From: an uncultured Flavobacterium sp.
GTDB lineage: Bacteria; Bacteroidota; Bacteroidia; Flavobacteriales; Flavobacteriaceae
Reading direction: 5' to 3'
Length of the DNA: 64,000 nt
Assembly (NCBI RefSeq): GCF_946478785.1
Contig: NZ_CAMLDD010000006.1
Location: 183,340-247,339, forward strand
Below, piece by piece: positions 43,799 through 53,261 of the stretch. The notes beneath the pieces were generated by a model. That model was not told the DNA's origin and ran no database searches. It saw nothing but the letters and a program-made list of their open reading frames with translations. Position 1 is the stretch's first letter, and each line of letters begins with the position of its first letter. Position numbers and translations under genes: made by a program.

Positions 43799-46609
43799 AT
43801 GAAAAATTTTTATTTAGTAGCAATGCTCTTTTTATTAACGGTATCTGGTTACGCTCAAAAAGCAATAATATCAGGAAAGGTATTAGACGCCGATGATAAA
43901 CTTCCCTTACCGGGAGCCATGATTCAAATTGTAGGTGAAAATAAATATACCGTATCTGACTATAATGGCCGATTTGAATTGCTTAATATTAATATTGGAA
44001 CGTATCAGGTAACTGTAAAATATATAGGATATACTGCTATCACTCAGGAAATCACAGTAGAGCAAGGCAAAAATAACGTTGTCGATTTTGCTCTTAAAGC
44101 TTCAGGAACAGAATTGGATGAGGTTGTTGTAGGAGATATTTTGAAAGGGCAGGCAAAAGCACTAAATCAGCAAAAAAACAGTAAAAATATCGGAAATGTA
44201 ATCTCATCAGATCAGGTAGGTCGTTTTCCTGATGCCAATGTGGGTGACGCTTTAAAACGTGTTCCGGGTATCACAATGCAAAATGATCAGGGGGAAGCGC
44301 GAAATATCATTATCAGAGGTTTGGCTCCATCATTGAACTCTGTGACTTTAAATGGAGACCGAATTCCATCAGCAGAAGGTGACAACAGAAATGTTCAGAT
44401 GGATTTGATTCCTTCTGATATGATTTCGACTATCGAAGTAAATAAAACACTGACTTCAGACATGGATGCTGATGCAATTGGAGGTTCTGTAAATTTAGTG
44501 ACAAGAGCAACTCCAAATGGGGAGAGAATATCAGCAACACTTGCGGGAGGTTATCTTCCAATTCGCGAACACGCCTCTTACACTGCAGGGTTAGTTTATG
44601 GAAATCGTTTCTTAAACAATAAACTAGGATTTGTCTTCAGCGGTTCTTATAATAATGTAGATTACGGATCTGATAACATCGAAAACGAATGGGTAAAAGA
44701 TGATTTTGGTAACGAATTTGTACAGGCATCAGAAATTAGAAAATATGATGTACAGCGTATTCGCCGCAGCGGATCTATTGCTTTAGATTATAAATTTGAT
44801 GAGAACAACAGCATTTTCGCCAATGCAATCTATAACTGGAGAGATGATCGAGAAAACCGTTTCAGAACCACTTATGATGATATCGAAGCCATCTACAATG
44901 GTGAAGAAATTACTGGTTTCGAAGGCCGTGTAAAACGTGAAACTAAAGGTGGCGTTGATAATAATCGTAATAAAAACAGAAGATTAGAAGATCAAAGAGT
45001 TCAAAATTATTCGTTACGCGGAGAGCATTTAATCAACTCAAAATTAGATCTGGACTGGTCTGCAAATTATGCAAAAGCAAGAGAATACCGTCCGGGCGAG
45101 CGTTATATTGAATACCGTCAGGAAGGATTAGGAATCAATCAGGATTTTTCTGAAAACAGATTTCCTTTGGTTACAAGTGTAGGGGAATCACTTGATGAAT
45201 TAGAATTTGATTCGGCTTCTGAAAATACAGATGAAACGAGTGAAAGTGAATTTGGAGCTAAAATCAATATCCGTTTTCCATTTTCTGTAATTTCTTCTGA
45301 AAAAGGAAGAATCAGAACCGGACTTCGTTTAAGAATGAAAGAGAAAGAAAGAAACAATACGTTCTTTTCTTATGAGCCAATCAACGATGGAATGGGTTTA
45401 TTATCTGAAATTCCAACCAGTTATTTTGATGGTAAAAACTTCAATCCGGGAAGTAAATATGTTCCGGGAACTTTTGCTTCTGCCAGCTTTTTGGGTAATC
45501 TGGATTTGAATAACGCTTCTTTATTTGACAAAGAATCAGATCCTTCAGAATATTTAGCGGTAAATTATAATGCTAAAGAAAATATTTATGCCGCTTACAT
45601 CAGATGGGATCAGGATTTTAACGATAAACTTTCAATGGTTTTAGGTTTCCGTTTAGAAAATACACATATTGATTACACAGGAAACCGTGTATTGGATGAA
45701 GAAGAATTAGAAAGTGAAATCAACACCACAAATTCATACACTAATTTATTGCCAAGTATTTCTTTTCAATACAATGCCACAAAAGATTTAGTTTTAAGAT
45801 TGGCTGCAACAACAGCTTTGGCACGACCAAATTATTATGCTCTGGCTCCTTATGTAAACAATATTGCTTCAGATATGGCGATTACAGCAGGAAATCCAAA
45901 CCTTGATGTTACCTATTCATACAATTATGATTTTATGGTAGAAAACTATTTCAAGTCGGTTGGATTAATTTCAGGGGGTGTTTTTTATAAAAAGTTAAAC
46001 GATTTCATTTACAACTACAGCGATAATCAATATACTACAGAGAAATTTGCTGCTGATTTTCCGAATCAAATCAATCCGATTCCAACTGGTGAAAACTGGG
46101 AATTTGTACAATCCAGAAACGGAGATAATGTTGACGTTTACGGTTTTGAAGTAGCGTTTCAGCGTCAGTTGGATTTCTTACCGGGGAAATTTTTGAAAGG
46201 ATTTAATGTGTATTTGAATTATACGTATACTAAATCTAAAGCAAAAGGTATTGCCGATGAAGACGGAAATGAAAGAAACGATATCAGCCTTCCGGGAACA
46301 ACGCCACACATGTTTAATGGTTCATTATCATGGGAAAACAAACGTTTTTCTGCCAGAATTTCTACCAATTTTGCGTCTAATTATTTAGATGAGTTAGGTT
46401 CAGAATCATATAACGACAGCTACTATGATAAACAATTTTTCTTGGATGCAAATGCTTCGTATAAAATCACACCAAAACTTCGTGTTTTTGCAGAAGCCAA
46501 CAATCTGACCAATCAGCCATTACGTTACTATCAGGGAGTTGAGAATCACACCAAACAAGTAGAATATTACCAGGCCCGTTATAATTTAGGTTTGAAGTTT
46601 GACTTGTAA
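43799..46609 (+). CDS. TonB-dependent receptor, probably for phytate or phosphorylated ligands
   Basis: This 936-aa outer-membrane receptor has a signal peptide (1-19, ending SGYAQ) and a CarboxypepD-like domain (about 21-105, with GKVLDADDKLPLPGAMI). The plug contains VGRFPDANVGDALKRVPGIT and LNGDRIPSAEGDNRNVQ, in the style of the large Xanthomonas/Caulobacter receptor subgroup. The barrel ends YNLGLKFDL. A phytase lipoprotein gene follows 72 bp downstream, suggesting uptake of inositol phosphate or release products. A terminator-like hairpin lies between the two genes. The ligand is inferred from context. Confidence 0.88.
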   Translation: MKNFYLVAMLFLLTVSGYAQKAIISGKVLDADDKLPLPGAMIQIVGENKYTVSDYNGRFELLNINIGTYQVTVKYIGYTAITQEITVEQGKNNVVDFALKASGTELDEVVVGDILKGQAKALNQQKNSKNIGNVISSDQVGRFPDANVGDALKRVPGITMQNDQGEARNIIIRGLAPSLNSVTLNGDRIPSAEGDNRNVQMDLIPSDMISTIEVNKTLTSDMDADAIGGSVNLVTRATPNGERISATLAGGYLPIREHASYTAGLVYGNRFLNNKLGFVFSGSYNNVDYGSDNIENEWVKDDFGNEFVQASEIRKYDVQRIRRSGSIALDYKFDENNSIFANAIYNWRDDRENRFRTTYDDIEAIYNGEEITGFEGRVKRETKGGVDNNRNKNRRLEDQRVQNYSLRGEHLINSKLDLDWSANYAKAREYRPGERYIEYRQEGLGINQDFSENRFPLVTSVGESLDELEFDSASENTDETSESEFGAKINIRFPFSVISSEKGRIRTGLRLRMKEKERNNTFFSYEPINDGMGLLSEIPTSYFDGKNFNPGSKYVPGTFASASFLGNLDLNNASLFDKESDPSEYLAVNYNAKENIYAAYIRWDQDFNDKLSMVLGFRLENTHIDYTGNRVLDEEELESEINTTNSYTNLLPSISFQYNATKDLVLRLAATTALARPNYYALAPYVNNIASDMAITAGNPNLDVTYSYNYDFMVENYFKSVGLISGGVFYKKLNDFIYNYSDNQYTTEKFAADFPNQINPIPTGENWEFVQSRNGDNVDVYGFEVAFQRQLDFLPGKFLKGFNVYLNYTYTKSKAKGIADEDGNERNDISLPGTTPHMFNGSLSWENKRFSARISTNFASNYLDELGSESYNDSYYDKQFFLDANASYKITPKLRVFAEANNLTNQPLRYYQGVENHTKQVEYYQARYNLGLKFDL

Positions 46610-46630
46610 TTGCAAATTATAAAATTCTTA

Positions 46631-46665
46631 AATTAGACAGAACAGAACGGTTCTGTCTAATTTTT
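46631..46665 (+). terminator. Terminator-like hairpin between receptor and phytase genes
   Basis: A perfect 13-bp inverted repeat (AATTAGACAGAAC / GTTCTGTCTAATT) with a 6-nt loop is followed by TTTTT. It has the form of an intrinsic terminator inside an apparent two-gene operon and ends 17 bp before the phytase ATG. Confidence 0.7.
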
Positions 46666-46681
46666 ATTCAAATGAAAATTC

Positions 46682-47740
46682 ATGAAAAATAAACTTACAC
46701 TTGCTCTTCTATTTTCAGGCCTTTTATTTACGGCTTGTAAAGATGATAAATTAGCTCCCGTTGCTGCAAATGCAGTAAAACCTACAGCCGTTACAGAAGC
46801 TTTGCCTCACGACACAGATGATCCATCGATCTGGATTGATCCAACTGATGCTTCAAAAAGTATTATTGTTGGAACAGATAAGGACACAGACGGCGGTTTG
46901 TATGCTTTTGATTTGAAAGGAAAAATACTTAAAAAATCCATTCCGTTAAAACGTCCAAACAATGTTGATATCGCTTACGGATTGATTATCGATGGAAAAA
47001 AAGTGGATATTGCTGTTACCACAGAACGCGAAAGCAACAAAATAAGAGTTTTTAGTTTACCTGATTTAAACCCAATCGATAACGGAGGGATTTCGGTTTT
47101 TGAAGGGGAAGAAATGCGTGATCCAATGGGCGTTTCTTTATACACACGCCCAAGTGATGGTAAAATATTTGCTATTGTTGGAAGAAAATCAGGACCCTCA
47201 GGAAGTTATTTATGGCAATATGAACTTTCCGGTTCAGGAAAATATGCTATTGCAAAAGTGGTTCGAAAATTCGGAACCTACAGCGGAAAGAAAGAAATCG
47301 AAGCTATTGCTGTTGATAATGAGTTAGGTGCAATTTATTATTGCGATGAGCAAGTCGGAATCAGAAAATACAAAGCGGATCCTGCTTTAAACGACAATAA
47401 AGAATTGGCTTTCTTCGGTCAAAAAGATTTCAAGGCAGATCACGAAGGAATTGCGATTTACAAAAAAACAGACTCGACAGGATATATTTTAGTTTCGAAC
47501 CAACAAGCCAATTCTTTTATGGTGTATCCGAGAGAAGGTATAGATGGTAATTCAAATCAATATACTTTATTGGCAGAAGTTCCGACTTCAACCATTGAAT
47601 GTGATGGTGCAGATGTAACCAGTGTTAACTTAGGAGGATCATACAAAAACGGACTTTTCGTAGCCATGAGTAACGGAATGACATTCCATTATTACGCCTG
47701 GGATTTGATTCAACAACGTATTGACGAAGCCAAAAAATAA
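46682..47740 (+). CDS. Beta-propeller phytase, lipoprotein
   Basis: This calcium-dependent phytase releases phosphate from inositol hexakisphosphate. The product is 352 aa with a lipoprotein signal (LLFTACKDD, Cys near 19). Family motifs are PHDTDDPSIWIDPTD near 42-56, GTDKDTDGGLYAFDL, NNVDIAYG, FGTYSGKKEIEAIAVD near 202-217 and DHEGIAIY. The acidic and Lys/Arg ligands of the propeller centre are visible in these stretches. Length agrees with BPP enzymes. It follows a TonB receptor gene, so surface or periplasmic phytate scavenging is likely. Confidence 0.92.
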   Translation: MKNKLTLALLFSGLLFTACKDDKLAPVAANAVKPTAVTEALPHDTDDPSIWIDPTDASKSIIVGTDKDTDGGLYAFDLKGKILKKSIPLKRPNNVDIAYGLIIDGKKVDIAVTTERESNKIRVFSLPDLNPIDNGGISVFEGEEMRDPMGVSLYTRPSDGKIFAIVGRKSGPSGSYLWQYELSGSGKYAIAKVVRKFGTYSGKKEIEAIAVDNELGAIYYCDEQVGIRKYKADPALNDNKELAFFGQKDFKADHEGIAIYKKTDSTGYILVSNQQANSFMVYPREGIDGNSNQYTLLAEVPTSTIECDGADVTSVNLGGSYKNGLFVAMSNGMTFHYYAWDLIQQRIDEAKK

Positions 47741-47811
47741 AGTTTCAGTGTTGTTTTCAGTCGCAGGTTAGTGTTGTGTTTATTTTTTTTTACTGCGATT
47801 GGAAACCAAAC

Positions 47812-47843
47812 AAAAAAGCTGTTCATAACGAACAGCTTTTTTT
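47812..47843. terminator. Bidirectional terminator between phytase and pckA
   Basis: AAAAAAGCTGTTC and GAACAGCTTTTTTT with loop ATAAC form a strong hairpin with A and T tracts, between convergent genes. Confidence 0.9.
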
Positions 47844-47865
47844 AGTTTGAATTAAATAATCTTCC

Positions 47866-49470
47866 TTATTCTGTTTTTGGTGCGCCAGCTAAAATTTCAG
47901 CATTGGCAAACTCTTCAAATTTGGCAAAATTGGCTTTGAATTTCTGAGCCAGTTCGATTGCCTTTTTATCATATAACGCAGGATCTTCCCAAGTATTTCT
48001 CGGATTTAAAATTTCACTAGGAACATTAGGGCAGGATTGCGGTTTTGCAATTCCAAATACAGCGTGATCTTTATACTCAACATTGTCCAATTCTCCGTTT
48101 AATGCTGCGGTTATCATGGCGCGGGTATATTTCAGTTTCATACGCGTTCCTGTTCCGTAAGCTCCACCTGTCCAACCTGTGTTGATTAACCAAACTTTTA
48201 CATCGGCATCTTTCATTTTTTTAGTCAGCATTTCAGCATAACGAGTTGGGTGCAAAGGCATAAACGGTGCTCCAAAGCAAGCTGAAAAGTTTGGCTGAGG
48301 TTCTGTAACTCCTGCTTCAGTTCCGGCAACTTTTGCTGTATATCCTGAAATAAAATGGTAAGCCGCCTGACCCGGAGTCAATTTAGCGATTGGAGGCAAA
48401 ATTCCGAAAGAATCTGCCGTTAAGAAAAATATATTTTTAGGATTATGTCCGATAGAACCAGGCTGAATATTATCAATATGTGTTATTGGATAACTTACCC
48501 GTGTATTTTGAGTGATGGAAACATCTTCATAATCCACTTCGTTTGTTCCAGCTTTAAAAACCACATTTTCTAAAAGCGCACCTTTTTTGATTGCTCTAAA
48601 AATGTCCGGTTCATTTTCTTCTGATAAATTAATAACTTTTGCATAACAGCCTCCTTCAAAGTTAAAAACAGTGTTTTCGCTTGTCCAACCATGTTCGTCA
48701 TCACCAATTAATTTACGTTCCGGATCTGCAGATAAAGTAGTTTTTCCTGTTCCTGATAAACCAAAGAAAATAGCAGTATCTCCTGATTCTCCAACATTGG
48801 CACTGCAATGCATTGGCAATGTATTTTCGAAAACAGGTAAAATAAAGTTTAATGCAGAGAAAATTCCTTTTTTCATTTCTCCTGTATAACCTGTTCCTCC
48901 AATTAAAGCTACTTTTTTAGTAAAATCTAAAATAGCAAAATTAGACTGGCGTGTTCCGTCTACAGCAGGATCTGCCATAAAACTTGGTGCACAGATCACC
49001 GTCCATTCAGGTGTAAAGTTGGCTAATTCACTTTCTTCCGGTCTTAAAAACATATTGTAGCAAAACAAATTAGACCAGGCAGTTTCTGTAACCACGCGAA
49101 CATTCAATCTGTAATTGGCATCTGCACAAACGTATGAATCACGGACAAAAACTTCCTTATCCGATAAAAACTGCGTTATCTTATTATATAGTTTTTCAAA
49201 AGCTTCTGATGAAAACGGAATATTTACATTTCCCCACCAAACCTGATTCTCAGTAATACTGTCTTTTACAATAAAACGATCCTGCGGTGAACGGCCGGTA
49301 TACTCGCCTGTATTAATCGCTAATGCTCCTGTCGAATTCTCAAAACCCTGACCGGATTCTACCGTTATGGCATGAAGTTCTTCTGCAGATAATTGATAAT
49401 GAATTTTTGAATTTTTAATTCCTAAATCATTTAGCGAAATCGATTTCGTGGAAAGTGTATTAGTCTCCAT
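47866..49470 (-). CDS. pckA: Phosphoenolpyruvate carboxykinase (ATP)
   Basis: The cytoplasmic enzyme makes phosphoenolpyruvate from oxaloacetate and ATP in gluconeogenesis. The 534-aa product has the kinase-1a loop GLSGTGKTT at 237-245, the PEPCK-specific DDEHGW nearby, and the oxaloacetate-binding NTGEYTGRSPQDRF near 50-63. The RMKLKYTRAMI segment near the C-terminus binds adenine. Length matches ATP-dependent PckA. It is a single gene with a strong shared terminator and about 190 bp of AT-rich upstream sequence. Its presence fits growth on amino acids as well as sugars. Confidence 0.96.
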   Translation of the reverse strand: METNTLSTKSISLNDLGIKNSKIHYQLSAEELHAITVESGQGFENSTGALAINTGEYTGRSPQDRFIVKDSITENQVWWGNVNIPFSSEAFEKLYNKITQFLSDKEVFVRDSYVCADANYRLNVRVVTETAWSNLFCYNMFLRPEESELANFTPEWTVICAPSFMADPAVDGTRQSNFAILDFTKKVALIGGTGYTGEMKKGIFSALNFILPVFENTLPMHCSANVGESGDTAIFFGLSGTGKTTLSADPERKLIGDDEHGWTSENTVFNFEGGCYAKVINLSEENEPDIFRAIKKGALLENVVFKAGTNEVDYEDVSITQNTRVSYPITHIDNIQPGSIGHNPKNIFFLTADSFGILPPIAKLTPGQAAYHFISGYTAKVAGTEAGVTEPQPNFSACFGAPFMPLHPTRYAEMLTKKMKDADVKVWLINTGWTGGAYGTGTRMKLKYTRAMITAALNGELDNVEYKDHAVFGIAKPQSCPNVPSEILNPRNTWEDPALYDKKAIELAQKFKANFAKFEEFANAEILAGAPKTE

Positions 49471-49659
49471 AAATTTAATGTTGTGTTATATTTGTTTATT
49501 TTAAAATATCAAATTTTAAAATGTAATTCAACGCAGATGATGTTATATTATTTATTTTTAAACGTATAAAATACAAAATATTAACATCATCCAAGTCGCA
49601 TGTTATATATACAACAAAATTAAGTAATAATATCTAAATAGAATTTTTTAAAAGCAATT

Positions 49660-50046
49660 TTATGATTTTTTCTTAAAAAAAGTAGTAAAAAGAACCAACC
49701 AAGCGAAGATTAATAGGAGTCCGCCTATTGGAGTTACGAATCCTATAATTTTGAAGTCAATTGTAGTTACATTTTTTGTTGTCAGTAAATAAATAGAACC
49801 TGAAAACAAAAGTACGCCTGCTAACACTAAATTATAGATAACTTTTAAGGTTTTTAATGATAATTCTTTTCGTGAAGCAACAAAAAACAAAAAGAAAGCA
49901 TGATACATTTGGTAACGAACTCCGGTTTCAAAACTGGTCAACTGTTCAGGTGTAAGTGTTTCTTTTAAAGCATGTGCTCCAAAAGCACCCAGAATAATTG
50001 CTATTACTCCAAATAAAGTGGCGGTCAATATTATTTTTCTTTCCAT
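49660..50046 (-). CDS. DUF423 small membrane protein
   Basis: From the ATG at 50046 the product is 128 aa with four hydrophobic helices and the DUF423 signature GAFGAHALKETLTPEQL followed by ETGVRYQMYHAF. The family is widespread (YgdD-like) and of unknown function. A start seven codons upstream is possible but less typical. It is divergent from the saccharopine-dehydrogenase-like gene. Confidence 0.88.
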   Translation of the reverse strand: MERKIILTATLFGVIAIILGAFGAHALKETLTPEQLTSFETGVRYQMYHAFFLFFVASRKELSLKTLKVIYNLVLAGVLLFSGSIYLLTTKNVTTIDFKIIGFVTPIGGLLLIFAWLVLFTTFFKKKS

Positions 50047-50173
50047 TTTTAGCTGTTTTAATATCACAAAAATAGTCTTAATTCAATCAAACAAAAAACA
50101 TTTCAAATACACTTTTAAAAAAATTCTGGTTTACTTTGTTTCGTTTATTTTAAAAATTTTCAAACACTAAGTG

Positions 50174-50201
50174 TTGTTTTTATAACAATTTACTATGTTT
50201 G
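50174..50201 (+). promoter_or_regulatory. Promoter of the saccharopine-dehydrogenase-like gene
   Basis: TTG (50174-50176) and TATGTTTG (50194-50201) are 17 bp apart. The start would lie near 50207, about 12 nt before the ATG. Confidence 0.75.
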
Positions 50202-50218
50202 TGTTATATATGTAAATT

Positions 50219-51583
50219 ATGAGACGTATTCTAATAGTGGGAGCCGGAAGATCCGCATCATCTCTGATTCGGTATTTACTTTCAAAATCAGAAAGTGAAA
50301 GGCTGCATATTGTGGTTGCAGATTTATCTTTGGCTTTGGCCGAAAGAAAGACAGAAGGCCATCCAAATGCCACTCCGCTTGCCCTCAATATTTTTGAAAT
50401 TGAAGAAAGAAAGGCAGCAATTCAGAATGCCTCCATCGTAATTTCGATGCTTCCCGCCTATTTACATATTGAAATTGCAAAAGACTGTTTAGAATTTAAA
50501 AAACACTTAGTTACGGCTTCATATATAAGTGATGCGATGCAGGAATTGGATGAGGAAGCCCAAAAAAACAATCTGATTTTCATGAATGAAATTGGTCTGG
50601 ACCCGGGAATTGACCATATGAGCGCCATGAAAGTAATTGATGAAATCAGGGCAAAAGGGGGAAAAATGCTCCTGTTCGAATCTTTTTGCGGCGGATTGGT
50701 TGCTCCGGAATCTGACAACAACCTGTGGAATTACAAATTTACCTGGGCGCCCAGAAATGTGGTATTAGCAGGTCAGGGCGGTGCAGCAAAATTTATTCAG
50801 GAAGGCACTTATAAATATATTCCGTATGGAAGTTTATTTCGCAGGACAGAGTTTCTGGAAGTGGAAGGTTACGGAAAATTTGAGGCGTATTCGAATCGCG
50901 ATTCGCTTAAATATCGCTCGATTTATGGTTTGGATGATATTCTGACCTTATACAGAGGAACCATTAGAAGAGTCGGTTTCTCGAAAGCGTGGAATATGTT
51001 TGTGCAATTGGGAATGACAGATGACAGCTACATCATGGAAGATTCTGAAAACATGAGTTATCGCCAGTTTACCAACTCTTTTTTACCTTATCATCCAACG
51101 GACTCTGTCGAAATAAAAATGCGTTTGATGTTAAGAATCGATCAGGACGATATTATGTGGGACAAACTTTTGGAACTGGATTTGTTCAATGCAAATAAAA
51201 AAGTGAATTTACCCAATGCAACTCCGGCACAGATTTTAGAAAAAATACTTTCAGACAGCTGGACATTGGAACCCAATGACAAAGATATGATAGTGATGTA
51301 CCATAAATTTGGATATGAAATGAATGGTGATAAAAGACAAATTGATTCAAAAATGGTCTGCACAGGTGATGACCAAACTTATACAGCGATGGCAAAAACG
51401 GTTGGTTTGCCCGTTGCCATAGCCACATTACTGATTTTGAATGGTAAAATAACTACTCCCGGCGTACAGCTTCCTATTAATAAAGAAGTGTATTTACCTA
51501 TTTTAGAAGAATTAGAAAGTTATGGTGTTGTTTTTTACGAACAGAACATGCCCTATTTTGGATATAATCCTGACCTTTTTTAA
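50219..51583 (+). CDS. Saccharopine dehydrogenase-family protein
   Basis: The 454-aa product begins with a Rossmann motif (ILIVGAGRSASSLIRYL, near 4-20) and contains NEIGLDPGIDHMSAM near 121-135 and SFCGGLVAPESDNNLWNYKFTW-type residues that mark the saccharopine dehydrogenase fold. The activity may be glutamate-forming saccharopine dehydrogenase in lysine breakdown, but related homospermidine or carboxynorspermidine enzymes share these features. It is a single gene with its own promoter and terminator, so no pathway partner is visible nearby. Confidence 0.85.
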   Translation: MRRILIVGAGRSASSLIRYLLSKSESERLHIVVADLSLALAERKTEGHPNATPLALNIFEIEERKAAIQNASIVISMLPAYLHIEIAKDCLEFKKHLVTASYISDAMQELDEEAQKNNLIFMNEIGLDPGIDHMSAMKVIDEIRAKGGKMLLFESFCGGLVAPESDNNLWNYKFTWAPRNVVLAGQGGAAKFIQEGTYKYIPYGSLFRRTEFLEVEGYGKFEAYSNRDSLKYRSIYGLDDILTLYRGTIRRVGFSKAWNMFVQLGMTDDSYIMEDSENMSYRQFTNSFLPYHPTDSVEIKMRLMLRIDQDDIMWDKLLELDLFNANKKVNLPNATPAQILEKILSDSWTLEPNDKDMIVMYHKFGYEMNGDKRQIDSKMVCTGDDQTYTAMAKTVGLPVAIATLLILNGKITTPGVQLPINKEVYLPILEELESYGVVFYEQNMPYFGYNPDLF

Positions 51584-51619
51584 GGAGGATTTATTTTTAG
51601 TTTTTGAATTTTTTTTATT

Positions 51620-51648
51620 ATCCGCTTCTAGTTTAGAAGCGGATTTTA
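51620..51648. terminator. Bidirectional terminator between convergent genes
   Basis: ATCCGCTTCTA and TAGAAGCGGAT pair around a short loop, with TTTT on the plus side and an A-rich left flank. It ends next to the BlaR1-like stop codon. Confidence 0.8.
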
Positions 51649-51649
51649 A

Positions 51650-52867
51650 TTATTTATCGGTCTGAATTAGAATTGGTAAACTATACAATACTCTAACTGG
51701 TTTGCCATTCTCAGAGCCAGGAATCCATTTAGGAGATAATTTTAAAACACGAATAGCTTCATCTCCTAAGCCATATCCGGCGTCTTTAATTATTTTAAGT
51801 TCAGATAATGAACCATCTTTTTCTATCATAAATTGTGTGAAAATTTTTGCTTCAACCTTATTCTTTGAGGCTTCTGATGGCATTTTAAACCGTTGTCCTA
51901 CGAATTTATAAAACTCCACCATCCCTCCAGGAAACTCGGGTTTTTTAATTTCCAAATTCACTTGTCTGGCACTGTAGTTTATTTTAGGGCCATTACTGTT
52001 AATTTCCTGAGCATTTGTTTTGTTACTAAAAAGAAACAGCGTCAAACTATAAACAACGCCAACAGTAAAAACTTTTAGTATTATTTTAATTGTAGATTCT
52101 TTTTTGGTCATCATCAATAATCTTTTTTTTGTTACCGAGTAATTAATCGTACTGGCCAACGCAACATTTTCATCGTTCGAAACAAAATTCAATAATAACT
52201 TTTGGTATTCTGAAACAGATTTAAACTGATTATTTACAGCTTCATCAGCGAGAAATTCGTGATTAAGTTTAATTGCTTTCTTGTACAAAATTATAAGCGG
52301 ATTACACCATAATAAAATCTGTAAAACTTCTATAAATAGAATATCTAAAGTATGTTTTTGTTGCAAATGAGCTTTTTCATGAACGAACACCTCTGAAGGG
52401 ATTTTTCCGTTTTCGAACTCTTCTTTGTTAATAAAAATGGTATTCCAAAATGAATGTGGCAAAATAGGTTTCTGAATTAAAACAACTTTTTCATTATTTA
52501 TTAATTGTGAATAGTGTTTTATCTTTTTATAAAATGAAAAAACATTCAAACCAAAACGAATACTTAAAATTAGCACAACAATAAAATAAAGCCCAGCTAA
52601 AACCCAAGGCAATATGTGGTTTTCTTTGTTTGTATCTAAGACTTTAATTGTTCTGATTACAATTTCATCTAATTGTACAGTGTGTATTGTTGTAGAAAAG
52701 AAAGATTGAATAGAAAACAATTGCAGTGGAATTATTAAACTAAAAAGCACACTCAACAAGAGATAAGCACGGTTAAAACGGAACATTTTTTCGTTTTCCA
52801 GCCACAATTTATATACTGCAAAAAAAATAAAAAGCAATAATCCTGATTTTAAAAGATATGTTATCAT
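51650..52867 (-). CDS. BlaR1-like M56 membrane metallopeptidase with C-terminal TonB domain
   Basis: The 405-aa product has about four membrane helices (near 1-20, 35-55, 90-110 and 270-285). The M56 zinc motif HEKAH is at 163-167, facing the cytoplasm. In place of the penicillin-binding sensor of BlaR1, residues about 315-405 form a TonB-type C-terminal domain (VEFYKFVGQRFKMP, FTQFMIEKDGSL, SPKWIPGSENGKPVRV). The gene overlaps the upstream BlaI-like repressor gene by 4 bp, so the two form a sensor-peptidase/repressor pair. The signal it senses is unknown; a cell-envelope stress is possible. Confidence 0.88.
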   Translation of the reverse strand: MITYLLKSGLLLFIFFAVYKLWLENEKMFRFNRAYLLLSVLFSLIIPLQLFSIQSFFSTTIHTVQLDEIVIRTIKVLDTNKENHILPWVLAGLYFIVVLILSIRFGLNVFSFYKKIKHYSQLINNEKVVLIQKPILPHSFWNTIFINKEEFENGKIPSEVFVHEKAHLQQKHTLDILFIEVLQILLWCNPLIILYKKAIKLNHEFLADEAVNNQFKSVSEYQKLLLNFVSNDENVALASTINYSVTKKRLLMMTKKESTIKIILKVFTVGVVYSLTLFLFSNKTNAQEINSNGPKINYSARQVNLEIKKPEFPGGMVEFYKFVGQRFKMPSEASKNKVEAKIFTQFMIEKDGSLSELKIIKDAGYGLGDEAIRVLKLSPKWIPGSENGKPVRVLYSLPILIQTDK

Positions 52868-53235
52868 TTTTTCTTTTTTTGAATTTGACTGTCAATAATT
52901 TTTTTGAGTTCTTCTAATTCCGAAGCTGATAAATTGGTTTCGGTAGTGAAAAAAGAGGCAAACTGTGATGCCGAATTATTAAAAAAGTTACTTATTAATC
53001 CGTTTACATGTTTAGAGAAATAAGCTGTTTTTTTTACCAGCGGATAATATTCGCGTGAGTTACCAAATTCGTTATAAGCTACGAATTTCTTATCGATCAT
53101 TCTTTTTAAAAGCGTTGCAACGGTTGTTGTTGCAGGCTTTGGTTCAGGATAAGCTTCGAGTAAATCTTTCATGAAGGCTTTTTCAAGTGTCCACAGATGT
53201 TCCATTAATTGTTCTTCTGAGTTTGAAAGTTGCAT
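52864..53235 (-). CDS. BlaI/MecI/CopY-family transcriptional repressor
   Basis: The 123-aa winged-helix repressor has the family start LSNSEEQLMEHLWTLEKAF and the recognition region PATTTVATLLKRMIDKKFV, followed by a dimerisation tail. In this family the M56 partner cleaves the repressor to switch on target genes. It heads a minus-strand pair, overlapping the peptidase by 4 bp. Its own operon is the most likely target; no clear palindromic operator was found upstream. Confidence 0.92.
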   Translation of the reverse strand: MQLSNSEEQLMEHLWTLEKAFMKDLLEAYPEPKPATTTVATLLKRMIDKKFVAYNEFGNSREYYPLVKKTAYFSKHVNGLISNFFNNSASQFASFFTTETNLSASELEELKKIIDSQIQKKKK

Positions 53236-53261
53236 GTTTTTATATTTTTAAGTTTCTAAGT

